A DNA stretch of 64,000 bases from Priapulus caudatus (lineage: Eukaryota > Priapulida > Priapulimorpha > Priapulimorphida > Priapulidae), in contig NW_014577910.1 in NCBI RefSeq assembly GCF_000485595.1, positions 92,443 through 156,442 on the forward strand. Reading direction: 5' to 3'. The translations under genes and the position numbers were made by a program. The notes below the pieces were generated by a model. The model did no database searches, had not been told where the DNA came from, and saw only the letters and a program-made list of their open reading frames with translations. Below are positions 12,501 through 23,954 of the stretch, in pieces (position 1 is the stretch's first letter; every line of letters begins with the position of its first letter).

Positions 12501-15500
12501 ATAGCGGGAGTGGGCGGGGTCTATTTTTATCTTCCAATCTCAGGTCGGAGCAATTCCTCTGTTTAGACGCATGTATCAGCATGACGCGACGACCATTTTA
12601 GGCCCCCCAAAAAATAAAAAAAATTCAAAAACTACAAAAATCTCAAATTACAATTAAAATTATTTATTATTTTCATAAATGTCCGCGCGGTCGCGCTATA
12701 TACCCTCCTACTAATTCACTGCTCATCCATCGAGTGCATGTTGTTTGCATTTTTACCCCGGGCATCGCCGGGTAGCCCAGCTAGTACTCTCCTAAAGGGA
12801 TCATATCTAGAATATGGTGGCGGTGGCATAGAGTATGGCGCAGGGTCTGTTTCGGTATCGGCTTCCTTCCTTTGTGCATAGAACGCACACTGAGGACGGA
12901 GGTCCGACTCATGGAGTCCAGATTACAGGACCCAGCGGCCTATACCGCCGAACTGGTGGACGGATGGTGGTGCCGGCGCAGGAATCCAGCGCATACGGTC
13001 TCGCGCCAGACCGCTGGTCGGCTGGCTCCGTCGTCGGGATTCCGGTGGTCTGCGGGCCGGCTGACTCGGTCGTCATCGGCAGGCCACGCCCCCGGCCATC
13101 GTGATGCCGCCGCCGACTGCCGGTGTGGCCGAGAAAAGGTTTCCACAGCCGCGACCCGCTGTGGAATACCACGGGACGTAGAACTCGGACGCGTAGCCAT
13201 CGCTTCTTGTGGCACTCCCTCTTCCATTTCAATAGTGTGGTCGTAGCTGGTGTGAAAACAGATTAACAACTATAGCGTACCGGTGTGCACACAAGGCGTA
13301 AGCATATGATGCTGAAAATGTGTACATGGTCAACATTGCGATACTGACCCGGCTACGGAGACCACTGTAAAAGCATAAATTTGCACAGAATACATAATCA
13401 ATGTACAACTAACGTACAACGTACCCTAGGTCCGCAAGAAGTGAACAACCAAGCCTTAACCAGCAATTATGAAGAAACGAATGAAATGTGCATTTATATA
13501 CCCCGGGCATCAACCACAAGCCGCTAAGTCACTCTTCGAAACTCCATTATAGACGGATTGCGACAGGCGTATCCGGTTCCGGAACAGGAGATGGTAGGAA
13601 TGTAGCGTATATAACGGCTCTCACTGGGATTGAGTTGATGGTCGGAAGACAGCAGGCGGGGAATACTACGGGGCGAGCAGACGACGCTCATTTCGGCTCA
13701 ACGGCCATCAGTTACATCCGTGTCGTAGCAATTTCGTGTGCGTCTTCAACACGGCGCCTAAAGTTACGGTCGTGTTGACAAGACTTGCATCCAACAAGTC
13801 TATACACGTCTTACATACAGAATCAGTAACCTGCTAAAGCGACTGCTGAGATTGTAGCTCACATGAAGGTGCCGCATCGAAAGGCGGGACAGTGGCAGAA
13901 AGGTAAAGTGGCAGTGGGCGCTCACGGCGGACATGAAATATTCCGTATACTTACCCCCAGTACGTCCCTTATATCACTTACGTTAGTACGGTGTCTCTTC
14001 ACGTCGTTATAATTAAGAACGTTATATTAACGAATTAAAGAGACAGGGACGGCAGGTAATCTAATTCTCGCTTAGTCGGCTCTTCGCTCCGCCACGTCGT
14101 GCGTGCGGTGGAGCAAACGGGCAACGTATAGAGGGTTCCGCGACTTGGTCTAAAAATAGCAATATTACCTACAATCCCGTGCCGCCAGCCATACCGGTTA
14201 CAAATAGAGCAAACACGCGTCGCGTATAATGTGCCACTCTGCACAATCAACCGATTTTACATTGGCTATAGTGTTATTATTGCAATAGACATTAGAAGTA
14301 AGAGTATCCAGATTTATCAGACAGGTTTATCAGCGTGGGTTTTAGGTGCTACAATTCAATGAGGCTGCCATACAGTCGGGAGATTCGTAGATTGAGCAGA
14401 TTGAAAGATTGCAACACATATTATGTTCATAGACTTGAGTTTGTTTACATCGTGAGAGTTCAGAAATTTCACCGATTTTACTGCATCTACTCTAGCTATC
14501 AAACGCAGCTTTTTATAATAGCTAGTGTATGCACGTTTGTCGACTGTCTGTGGTGTACGTAGTATGGACAAGTACTTTGATTCACTAGACAACGTAGTCA
14601 AAGCACGCTATCTCGAGAAAAATGCGTGCATTGGGAATCGACACCCGTACGAGAATGGAGCGAGGACCATAACTTGTGCCCATCACGTACTTATTAGGAT
14701 CTCGTGAATTGACTATCTAACATTCTAGCCGAGTCAATTTTATACTCTCAAGGACTTTCAGAACCACAAAAGTCTGGATGCCTACGATCGACTGTTCTGC
14801 GGTTGGGTTAGTGGTGTATATCGGTGAACAGTGAGAGTCCCATCTACGTTATCCGAGCACGTGTTATACACTCCCTGTCTCTGATTATACCGGCCATCTC
14901 TCTATCCGTGCATGGATCACGATGCGATAAATGGGACAGGCATCATGTCAGCACACTGTAATTGTAAAGCCGGGCTTGGTGAATTCTGTTCACGTCATGT
15001 TGCCTCGGTGCTATTTTATGTAGAGTATGCTACACGTGCAAGAAAAATCACCACCCCACTCAAACAGCTGCCTACTGGATGCCGGCGATATATGTATATA
15101 AGCGTAAATGTGTAGCGGCGTGCGCCGTGCGTGCGGTGTACCTGTGTGTTGCAGAGGAGCATTTGACCGGCATTTACAGGTAATTATCGGCAATACTATG
15201 CGAAAGAGAGTAGAGAAACATTAAGACATTGGTAGTAAATACATTTCGTGTTTATTCAGCATTGCTTTTTTATTGAAATTGCTCCAAGCGTCTGTGTTCC
15301 GCCTGGTCTCTCGTCACTTTACCTTGTGCTGTGATCACGCTAGGCAGCCTAAAAAAGCTGTGTGGCTCTCTCTGATACCGATTGCTGCAGTTGACAACAC
15401 CGCAGGAGAGCGGCGTTGTGATGCATTTGCTTAATAGGCGAATATAAAATGAGCAGAGGTGCGTTGCTCAATGTACTTGTACCATGCCTGAACTGGTTTC

Positions 15501-15913
15501 TGTATCCGTCATGGCCGGCGGCGTTGCATTGTGGGTAATATGAAATATCGCGGAACCCTCTATACTAGCAGCTAATCTGTCTAAACATGGCGTCTCGTTC
15601 GTGTGTTGCAGAACGGAAACGCGACGACCGCTACGTGGCGCGCGCCGTCATGTGGCAAGGCGACGGCATGACGTGCCGCGGCAAGTACGTGCACAGCATC
15701 TGCGTGCTCGGCGTCGGCGACCTGCCGACGCTGCGCACCTACTTCGGGCCGAAGCTCATCGCCAACAAGTTCCAGCGCGACTACCAGCCGACGGCCTTCG
15801 ACTGTCTAGAGGAGCTGCACGTGAACCGCACGCTGCGGCCGCGAGAGCTCGACTGGGGATTCTATGACCGACTGCTAAATCTGAAGCCCTACGAGCTGCC
15901 GTATAGCTCGTGA
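6180..15913 (+). CDS. Core-2/I-branching beta-1,6-N-acetylglucosaminyltransferase (GCNT-like), three coding exons
   Basis: Coding exons at 6180-6571, 8209-8861 and 15612-15913 join in phase (phases 2 and 1) into 448 codons ending in TGA; family members are about 430 residues long. The protein has a type II Golgi topology: a short basic N-terminus, one hydrophobic segment (residues 11-27), a stem, then the catalytic domain starting near FPLAF (126-130). Conserved blocks follow: YCIHVD (155-160), a WKYYLNIAVSEFPLK block, and SPDE with Glu-329 in the place of the known catalytic glutamate. Cysteines expected for the family's disulfides are present (C67, C105, C156, and others in exon 3). N-glycosylation sequons include N74 and N94. 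The family transfers GlcNAc in beta-1,6 linkage to GalNAc or Gal of O-glycans and poly-LacNAc. Core-2 versus I-branching specificity cannot be told from the sequence. Confidence 0.92.
6785..6893 (-). mobile_element. tRNA-derived SINE-like sequence
   Basis: Read on the minus strand, an A-box-like GGCGCAGTGGACTAAT (about 6868-6883) precedes a B box GGTTCGAGTCCC (6821-6832) at tRNA spacing, so an RNA polymerase III internal promoter is likely. The cloverleaf is poor and no CCA end or clear anticodon arm is seen, so this is a SINE head rather than a functional tRNA gene. The sequence down to about 6650 may be its body. Confidence 0.6.
7274..7308. mobile_element. 35-bp palindromic insertion, 7-bp target duplication
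   Basis: CAGGAGTCTATCAATA is followed by GTC or thereabouts and its reverse complement ending GACTCCTG. It is flanked by perfect ATCATAT repeats (7267-7273 and 7309-7315). It shares the CAGGAGT...ACTCCTG ends with the elements at 8101 and 26114. Confidence 0.75.
7316..8093. other. GCNT intron 1 interior, no feature recognised
   Basis: A locally repeated theme based on TTTCATCG(C/T)GTGTTCTAAGAACTAC occurs at about 7485-7630. Otherwise I see no gene. Confidence 0.5.
8101..8196. mobile_element. 96-bp foldback insertion abutting the exon 2 splice acceptor
   Basis: The ends CAGGAGTGTCATAATAT and ATATTATGAGACTCCTG are inverted copies around a TA/GT-rich loop. The flanking 7-mers are GTCGTAT and ATCGTAT (six of seven match). 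The right duplication runs directly into the TTTCAG acceptor of GCNT-like exon 2, so part of that intron's 3' end was rebuilt by the insertion. Confidence 0.7.
8209..8861 (+). CDS. GCNT-like gene, coding exon 2
   Basis: Encodes residues 131-348, most of the catalytic domain, including the SPDE motif with Glu-329. The acceptor is TATTTCAG|C and the donor is AAAAG|GTACGC. The reading frame continues past the donor into CA-rich intron sequence, but the splice is supported by phase and by the family's protein sequence continuing in the exon at 15612. Confidence 0.9.
8866..8960 (+). repeat. (CGCACA)n-like intronic repeat
   Basis: Degenerate CA/CG alternation immediately after the exon 2 donor. 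Confidence 0.85.
9501..10836. mobile_element. 1.3-kb element with 156-bp terminal inverted repeats
   Basis: The left arm (9501-9657) and the right arm (10681-10836) are over 90 percent identical in opposite orientation, and both carry TAGTAGGTCCATCGATTATG near the outer end. A second, inner inverted pair containing CACGGACGCTCGTGATAA lies at about 10000-10021 and 10255-10275. No transposase is visible. It sits in GCNT intron 2. Confidence 0.75.
10121..10190 (+). repeat. 19-bp tandem repeat
   Basis: AGCGTGCCAGCTGAGCGGC is repeated about 3.5 times inside the 1.3-kb inverted-repeat element. Confidence 0.9.
11000..11930. other. GCNT intron 2, no feature recognised
   Basis: Ordinary sequence with a C run at 11136 and an AT-rich stretch at 11840-11900. 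No convincing exon. Confidence 0.5.
11940..12784 (+). mobile_element. Non-autonomous Helitron-like element (3' end precise, 5' end approximate)
   Basis: The 3' end has a GC-rich hairpin (CCCGGGCATCGCCGGG) followed by a short spacer and terminal CTAG, then T, which is the classical Helitron 3' structure with insertion in an A/T site. The same end occurs inverted at 46446 on the helicase-bearing Helitron. A block with AGCATGACGCGACGA and TTTTAGGCC appears twice here (about 12005 and 12575) and near the 5' side of the other Helitron (about 48360). No coding capacity is seen. Confidence 0.75.
12835..13250. other. GC-rich island inside GCNT intron 2
   Basis: About 400 bp at roughly 60 percent GC in an AT-rich intron, with overlapping open frames of about 90-125 codons on both strands. 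None resembles a family I know and no matched splice sites or codon pattern favour one of them. It may be an unrecognised exon, a CpG island or transposon debris. Confidence 0.35.
14127..15566. repeat. Inverted pair of about 60-bp segments
   Basis: GTATAGAGGGTTCCGCGA at 14127 recurs exactly inverted at 15549-15566. A diverged extension sharing ATATTACC(T/C)ACAAT follows on the inner side. The enclosed 1.4 kb has no clear gene. It could be the ends of an old transposon lying just before GCNT exon 3. Confidence 0.4.
15100..15262 (+). repeat. Dispersed repeat, copy 1
   Basis: The segment with TGTGTTGCAGAGGAGCATTTG and GTAGAGAAACATTAAGAC is repeated at about 62775-62912. The two copies differ by small insertions and substitutions. 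Confidence 0.75.
15612..15913 (+). CDS. GCNT-like gene, last coding exon
   Basis: After a TGTGTTGCAG acceptor the exon encodes residues 349-448. It contains the paired cysteines MTCRGKYVHSIC, the ANKF block and FDCLEEL typical of the C-terminus of core-2/I-branching enzymes, and ends in TGA. The 3' UTR is not delimited; AATAAA is not obvious in the first few hundred bases. Confidence 0.9.
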
Positions 15914-15999
15914 CGTTGACGCTGTGCGCGCGTGTACGTGCGGGCGTGCGTGCGTGCGTGTGTGCGGGTGCGTTAGCTCCGAGATGCGCGCCAGAGCGC

Positions 16000-17955
16000 G
16001 AGAAATGGAAATGGCTTAACTTCAGGACCGTAGCCAGAGTTAATTCCCAGCCGGAGGTTGGGGATGGTGTTTTGTGACCTGAGTCAAGTCGAATGTCTTT
16101 GCGGCTTCAAGAAATATACGGCATGAGGGATTAGTTCGTTTTTTTTTATTACCTTTACGTTAGGGTTATTTACTTTTAGGCATGTTTTTTTCTCTAAATT
16201 TTTTTTTCGCTACTCTCTATCCTCACCGAACCCTCGGAGCCAACGGTCCTGCTTCATCCCCTATTAGCCTCAGAGATTCGTGTTTCCAGTATCTTGCATG
16301 CCAGATACCGGCAACCCATCTGCCAGACTCTGTGACAAGGATCTCCGTCATTGGAGACAACCATCTACAGGTCTTACGTAATACCTTGTTATTATGGATA
16401 TCTATGATATCTCGCTAGGCGTAACAGAATTTGCGCTGTCAGGTGCTTCAGTCACCTGATTAAAGTTTTTTTGGCGAGAGTTTGGCAGACACACCTGAAG
16501 CGCGGAAAAACAACTCGACGAAGACACATTCGGGAGCGAGGAAAATCTATAGTGTACGCTAATTTAATTTCAGCAACTCATCACCTACTCTGTAGAGGCG
16601 TGTCGGTGTGATTTTAGGAACAGGACAGCTCTCTACGGAGAAGACGCGTGGCGGTTCTTGTGAGTTGGCTACTGCTATGCTGAGATGTGTACTAGTTCGA
16701 GCCTCAGACACCGAGTCGAAAGCTTATTTACTGCCGAACGTGTGTGTGTGTGTGTGTAGATCACGTCGCGTACTCAGGTAATAAGGGAACTTTGCCGACT
16801 CGATCGCCGACTCGTGGACGTTTCGCGAACGAACCTCTTCCAAAGAACTTAATTATCTTTTAAATAATATTTGTCGGGATATCAATCAGAGGTAGAGTAA
16901 GCGTAAGCAGCCATAACCATGTTGGCTATGCGATTCGCCTCAGATGCTGAACGGCAGCCGATCGTTATTGGTGAATGCCGAGTGTGGATGTTTTTCCATG
17001 GAAAGCAAAATCATTTGATATAATATTATACTTATAAGTGATTCGACCACATTCTCCGCATAATGGTAAGGTGCTATAGTCATAGTTTAAACGCGCGGGG
17101 ACAGCTAGTTTTTTTGCAGAAATGCTTCCGCTTGTTTTACGCCAACTGCACGGTTAATTTTTGCTGTATATATATGGGCAGGGTTTTCGCGCCTGCTTGA
17201 TTGGGAGCCTCACGTATGGATTGGCGATTACGTATGGATGTACGCGCGCGCTGTATTCAAGGCGAAACGCTGGCGCAATGCAAACGTGAAGGCATTGAAA
17301 CCGTACGGTCGTTTACCAACTCTGTAACAGAGTGTACGCGCGTGCGTGCCTCACTGACACGAAAACGTGTTAAACGTGGGACCAAAAAGCATATGCAAAT
17401 GACTTGGACCTATGCACGTAGTGGGCCTACAGCTATCTTACTCAACAATATGTTTCAGCAACTCGACTGCGTGCCGATATGCGTTGTCCGTAGGCCCTCG
17501 CAGACAAGGTTGCGAACATACATGTACAGTATGTAGTGAGATCATATTGTTCGTAAGCGTCTCGATCCATGCTTCAAAGAAACCATTGGTGTTCAAGGCA
17601 TACGGTTCATCGATTTGAAGTCATTAAAAGTACATTCCGCGCTTAGTTCAAATTAAGTTAACCAGTTTAAGGTTGTGTATTTGTACCCACCGCTACATGT
17701 ACGGGGTGTAAAAACTTGCTCAAGATAGCGATTTGACCTTAATTCCTATTTTTGACCCGGAATACGTGCGGAACGCAATTTGTAAACAGTGTCTTGTATT
17801 TGTCCGTCCTCTGTTTTCCCGCCAGGTGTCGCACCTGTCGTCCATACGAATGTAATGTGCTTAAACCTATTGATTGAAATTTCGACCAGATATGTGTATA
17901 AGGTGACATGAACATGTTACTCGTCCTTGCAGATTGTTTTTCAACGATATAGCAT
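16000..17955. other. Intergenic stretch after GCNT-like gene
   Basis: Contains a short (GT)n at 16741-16758. Otherwise no gene is recognised; open frames at 16182 and 17201 lack similarity or splice support. Confidence 0.5.
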
Positions 17956-17960
17956 TCTAC

Positions 17961-18717
17961 GGGGCGCCATGCAGGACAGGGCTCAATTTTGTCTAACAAA
18001 ACTCAATTCTGTCTCACAAAACTCACTTTTGTGCACACAACTCAATTCTGTCTCACAAAAGTCAATTTTGTGAACACAAAACTCACTTTTTGTTGAACAC
18101 ATTCAAGCTCATTCTGTCAATCCTGATCCATCAAAACTCATTTTGTGGAACACAAAACTCAATGCTGTCTATGCCGGGCCCGATCAAAACGTCAATTTTG
18201 TAAACACCAAAACTCAATCTCTGTCATTCCGGTTCGCACAAAACTCGATTTGTTGCCAACAGATAATGGCACACGATGTGCAGAAGCGTGCTACCTATTG
18301 GGTCAGAAGAAAAAGATGCGACGCATACACATTTTTCCAAGCCGCCAGTTTCTGACCAAATGGTAGCGTCCTTCTTACATGGCGTGGTGCCATATTTTGG
18401 GCACAAATGCGAGTTTGTGGAACGCGGCTTGACAGAATAAGTTTGTGTACAAATTGAGTTTTTGTGGAAGCTCGGATTGACAGATATGAGTTTGTGTTTA
18501 CAAAAGAGTTTTGTGGTACAGGATTGACAGAATGGAGTTTGTGTTCACCAGAGAATTGAGTTGTTGTGGGATAATTTGACATGAATTGAGTTGTTGTGTT
18601 CACAAAATTTGAGTTTTGTGGACAGGGATTTGACAGAATTGGAGTTTTGTGTTCACAAAACTTCATTTTTGTCAATTTATAGTCGTGAAAAAATGCCTTG
18701 TCCTGCAAGGGCGCCCT
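17961..18717. mobile_element. Foldback element made of mirror-image short-repeat arrays
   Basis: The ends GGGGCGCCATGCAGGACAGG (17961) and CCTTGTCCTGCAAGGGCGCC (18696) are inverted copies. The left half is a degenerate array of about 27-30 bp units based on ACAAAACTCAATTCTGTC. The right half is the same array in the opposite orientation (GACAGAATTGAGTTTTGTG). A unique stretch of about 170 bp lies between them. This is the architecture of foldback (FB-type) transposons. Confidence 0.75.
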
Positions 18718-18779
18718 AACATGCACACCTGTAATCATTTTTAGCTAGCTGACGAAGTGCAGCTGCAGCTTGTAAATCT

Positions 18780-19300
18780 GCATGATTGTCGTTCTGTCCC
18801 GCCGTACCGCCGGCCCGTGCGTTCCGTGCGTCGTCCCGATCCGTGTCCCGTCGTCATCAACTAGTTGGCACAAATTTAACGCGCTCGACGTACGGGTCTT
18901 GATATTCGGGGACGATCGGGGGGGGATCCCCGAAAATGACTCGTGATGTGCGAATTTGGGGCCTCAGGGTGCAAAGGTTTCAAGAGTGTCAATGGTGGCG
19001 TGGAATATTTTCCCCTTAACTTAAGTTACACGGAAGTAAATAGGAATTGGCGGCATCAAATCTCAACGGCTAGACCGTACGCTCTTAATATTCGATGTAT
19101 AGTGTGATAGGGAAGAAACCATCACCAGCGCAAAATAGGGGGTCACAGGTCAAACGGCAGTGGGGGATAGGTCAGATATCAGACATTTTCTGAGGACATG
19201 GTCTAAAAGGACCGAGTGGTAAAACCTTTTTGTTCATCACCGCTGACCTACCGTTTTATCACTTTTTATGAAAGGACCATGAAATCTACTTCCCGCCGAC
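18780..19300 (+). repeat. Dispersed repeat family 2, copy 1
   Basis: Shares blocks such as GACATTTTCTGAGGACATGG and AAAGGACCATGAAATCTACTT with the inverted copy at 30480-30990. GTCCGTGCG-type motifs also link it to 39940-40250. No coding sequence is seen. Confidence 0.7.
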
Positions 19301-19309
19301 GTGGGAAGA

Positions 19310-20395
19310 GTAAGTGTCTGATACCTTTGACGCCTCAAGAGGAGGGTTAAATGGATGTGTTGACTGTTAACAAAGGACTGAACCTTTGCTATTAGAGCCC
19401 TCCACCCGCCTCCCCCGCCCCCTTCCTCCTCCACCCCTCACCACCCTACCTCACCACCACCGACATACGCTCGCGATCGTCGACGCATATCCATGAAACA
19501 CGATTATAATACACAGCTGTATCTTTATTACTGTACTACCAGTAGGTATAGCAAAGCTAACTATCATAGATTTTAGATCTGTATTAGTAGTATCCTAGAT
19601 ATATATGCTCTGAACGCGAACGCGGTGGCAGGAGGGCGCACTTGATTCGGTTGCACTTGTTAATTTGTACACGTTTTGCAGTTACAAATTTCTGATACAA
19701 ATTATTTGCATTATTTAAGCAGATAAGTACCGTTACATATGAGTATATATGAAGATGATTAATCATCTCCTGACATTATGATAGCGTTTGTCATACCCAT
19801 ATTATGACGAGCACGCTACAGTATCGTTGACCCGTATAAAAAAAAAAGCCGACGCGAAATACGCGCGAACCGAGTAGGTCTATACGTATTTGAATGACGC
19901 CGGTGTCAGGGTTGTGATCAGTTTTGTGTTTACCCAACACGCGTACGGTAGCCTACCATTATTTAATATAAATAAATAAATATATATCTATATATATAAT
20001 ATACAGGTTATATGCAGAGATTTAGGGTGTACATGTGTATGTGTGTGTGGTGGTGGTGGTGGTGGTGGTGGTGGGGGAGGGGTCTTTCAGCTGCTAAAGA
20101 TCGTACTGAGGGATCAGACAAAGCAGCGGTGATGAAAGCGCTGCGCTCCTCAACTGAGGCGCGCATCCCAACGACCCCCTAAAGTCCAGACCAAGGTATA
20201 GTGACCACAAGTGTGCACGGAGATATGGGTGCGCAGTGTATAATTCAATAAAGTATGTACCAATAGCTGGGACATCGGTTTGTATGTGTCGTGTAAATTG
20301 CTCTATGCGCGACAGTGGCTTACTATACATGATAATGAAGCGTGATGTACTCGCCTATCGATAGAAGTAACATTTAAGCATTCGCAAAATTTGTA
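19310..20395. other. Intergenic stretch with small simple repeats
   Basis: Contains C-rich sequence at 19400-19450, an A run at 19840, TA-rich DNA at 19965-20010 and a (GGT)n tract at 20048-20075. No gene is recognised. Confidence 0.6.
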
Positions 20396-20398
20396 CGC

Positions 20399-20486
20399 CT
20401 TCTCTCTTTCTCTCTTTGCCTCTCTCGATCGCGCCTTCTCTCTCTCTCTCTCTTTGCTTCTCTCGATCGCGCCTTCTCACTCTCTG

Positions 20487-20541
<55 letters not shown>

Positions 20542-20595
20542 GTCTCTGTCTCTCTTTTTTCCTCTCTTTCTCTGTCTGTCTGTCTGCCTGTTTTT

Positions 20596-20630
<35 letters not shown>

Positions 20631-20707
20631 CCCCTCTCTCTATTTTTCTCTCCTTCTCTCGCGCGATCTCTTAGTCTTTCTCGCTCTTTCTTTTTCTCAG
20701 TCTACCT
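20399..20707 (+). repeat. Pyrimidine (CT)n tract
   Basis: About 300 bp of almost pure CT, with several internal 60-100 bp near-duplications. The sequence is triplex-prone. Confidence 0.95.
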
Positions 20708-21734
20708 CTCCGTTCACAAATACTTGATTATTACGAAAATAATAAACTTGTTTACAATGCTAATTTGATAATTTTAAAGAAATTCTCGATAGGCCAATCA
20801 GAAACACTTCGAAAAAAACCCGCAAATGTTCGAAAAAGCATGAAAACATATAGAATATATACGGAGCGAGTTGAAATTGTGTACAAGTTTACTGTATTCG
20901 GAAATTCTAGGATACTTAAACCATATAACAAGATCTATCTATCCACGCCTTGCCCTGATATTATATAGGCCAGGCTGTAGGTATACCTTATCTTTTATCT
21001 TGCCTACTGTTAAGCGGCTACCAGAATAACACGCCCACTTCCGTTCAGTAATCCCAACAAATCACGTCGCTTAATGTGCGATAGATGGCTACATTGTAAT
21101 CCGTAATAGGTGAAAGGTGGATGAGGTTCTGCTACGTAAAAAAATTAAATGAATATTGACTGAATCCAATGTAATACTGGATGAAACAAAAAATGTTTTA
21201 CTATCGCGGGGTTATTACTCCTCAGAGGCGGATTCAGACCGTATTTGCCGTATTGGGAAATACGGTCTAGATTTCAAAGTGCCCTTCAAAATTTACAGAA
21301 AATACAAAAAATACAGAAAACAATTTGATGGAATTTGGCTATATTCTTTATTTGTTTTTTTTTTCTTCTGATTCATTGACAGGACTTGAAGAAAATCACA
21401 ATTTTACATGGTAACAAAACTAGCTTTGATATCTCAAAAAGAAGGGAAGTGCTTGAATCATTTTGCATTAATTGCTGGTATGCAAAGCGCAGGCAAAATA
21501 AAGCAGAAATAAAATTCCATATGGTTTTTAGCTATTGTTGCTTGACTAAATGTGTGCTCAAATGGTGCTCATTTTTGTGCCCAGGGACCCTTGAAATTTT
21601 GAAATTTCTTGGGGGAGGCTTCCCAGACCCCCCGCCATGTGTTTCGCGCCTAACGGCGCTCACTGTGGGGTGGTGTGCCCTTCTTGGGGGATAAATACTG
21701 CCCTTCTGGAAAAATACTGTCTAGCCTCAGCCCT

Positions 21735-22345
21735 GGACGTGATGCGGCCATGATGCCGAGGCGCGCCGAGGATTGACACTTTGTGTCTTCCAATCACAGC
21801 GTACGCCGCACCTCTCCGTTATAATTTCAAAGGTGGGGACCCATTGAGGTACGGAATCGCCGATCTCAAGAACTAGGGCATTCTGCTAGGCTAGAACGGT
21901 TTCCTACGATAGAGTTTGGCACAAAAACGAAAATAGCACGGCGTTTAGCGCACTGCGCTACGTCCTTTTGTTGCATTAACGCATCTCCGTAATCGGAATA
22001 CGCCCCGCCTTCTTCGTTGATTGACACTGAATGGGGCGTCAACGACGTGACCAGTTACTGCGTCTAGGTGTTTGGCGAGACTGTTTGCTTTTCGTAAATA
22101 ATGAAAGGCCAGGCCGATGCATTTTGCATCGAAGTGGAAAAATTCGGCATTTTTACCCGCTTTCGGAAGTGAACGAGAGCGTCATTCATTGAACATTGAA
22201 GTTTTTCTTAAAATTAAAGAATTCCGAAAATCCCTGACTCGCTACTCGATTGTTTTAGCCAATAAACGTAGCTGAGTGTGTGCCGTCTTGCCCGCGCGCT
22301 TTATGCTTTGCTTAGCGAGCCTCCAAATGGATATCGAAGGCAGGC
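21735..22345 (+). repeat. Dispersed repeat family A, copy 1
   Basis: About 600 bp collinear with 54715-55372 in the same orientation, with many small differences. Shared landmarks are GGCCATGAT, GCGCTACGTCCTT and ATGGATATCG near the right end. No coding capacity is seen. The right edge abuts the truncated hAT-like copy. Confidence 0.75.
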
Positions 22346-22346
22346 A

Positions 22347-23953
22347 CCGGGGTCCAGGGGGTGGAGCCCCCGGAAGCTCTTGGATTTTAGCAATTTAGAA
22401 CCTTCAAGATGGCCGTTTTTGAGGTAATTAAAAAAAATTGATATTGTAAGTGAAATTTTGTGAATTCTAGGGTAATTTTATTTCTTTGAATCCCAAAGGT
22501 TTAATAACACGCATACCTCCCCCCCCCACACACACAACCAGTGGCGGATCCAGAAGAAAATTCTAGGGGGGCGAATCATGCGAGCTCAAGGGCACGAAGC
22601 GCCCGGGGGGGGGTCCCCTCCCACTGTGTGGAACTGTTAAAAAGTTGCAATCTAAAAGCAATCAATTTTGGACATCTTTATCATAGAATATCAAGATTTT
22701 TCCTCCTTCAGGGCGTGTCCCCCTCCTGTTTAAGGGGGGGAAGGGTCCGGGGATTTTGTTGAAAGTAACACCTCCTTGATGCAATTTCCTGCACTATGAG
22801 GCAGCACTATTAAACAATCTTCATCACAATAACATCACTGTTGAGTTGAGCATTTTTACCTTTGGGGACACCAAAGACTAAAATACTTACTACCAAATCT
22901 GTGCTATGTACATGTCCTCACTGGGGTTACCAGTGCAGACTTACCTAGGCTAAAATACCTTTGCCCAAAAAATTCTAAGGGGGGGGGCAACCGCCCCGTA
23001 CTACCGACCCCCCGTTGACAACTACAGCACTGGAATCATCTCCTCCTGAAATTTTGCTAAAACGTATATTTTACTGAGAACGTTAAAACTGCAAAAAATA
23101 TGAGAAAAACAACCAGATTTGAACCAAAAGGTGCATATTTTCACCCCTTATACAAAATCGGGAATATACTTCCGGTCGGGTCAAACCCCCCCCCCCAAAT
23201 GAGATAAAATTGAATTTTCCCATTCAATCCCCGTGAAAATTCAATATCCCAATTCTCAATAGGTCTATTCTAATTTTGAATAAAGCAAGGATTTAACTTT
23301 CGTGAGCAGTGATAAGACTTGATGGGGATTTTGAAAAAATAATCTTATATGGGGAATGCGTCCAAAATTAACCGTCTGAGTTTCAGTAAAATAATGTCAT
23401 TCTTGGAACGAGTTACAGCCATTTTACAGTAGATGTATGTCACGCTCCATTTCTGTAATAATACATTAGGAGAGTATGAATAGCGATGACGGATTTGTAG
23501 ATAAGTATCCAGTATTTATTGTCTGTAAAATATTAAATTTTTTCCCATTTTCTTCCTGAAAGTAGGGGGGATGAAAGCCACCCACCTCAATAAGTGTGGG
23601 GGGGGGGATAGCCCCCCCCCTCCCCCGCTATCTACGCCCCTGTCAGATGAACTCAAATCTGACTTTTGATATGCATACAAATATTCATAATCATAATCTT
23701 TGTTAGCAGTACTCTACAGGCGCCGCCGAAATATTTTTCAAGTGGGGGTGCTCAATTTGTTATGCTCGACAGTGGCCAATGAAGGTTTTCGAGGAGGGTG
23801 GTAAGAAACAGGCGGAGGTATGCGGGTCCTCCCCCAGAAAATGTTGAATCCCCCATTTTCCTCCTGAAAGTAGGGGGGATAATTGTACACGCCATCCCCC
23901 CCACGTCAATAAGTGGGGGGGGATGCATCCCCCCCCCCGCTATCTACGCCCCT
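22347..23953 (+). mobile_element. Left-truncated copy of the 2-kb hAT-like element
   Basis: Collinear with about 596-2297 and ends in the same CGCTATCTACGCCCCTG terminus at 23953. The left inverted end is missing, replaced by family A repeat sequence. Several homopolymer G and C runs differ in length from the complete copy. It lies directly against a LINE fragment. Confidence 0.8.
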
Positions 23954-23954
23954 G

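Noticed and set aside
20391-20768. Ser/Leu-rich open frames
   Set aside because: Composition effect of a CT tract; no start context, splice site or similarity.
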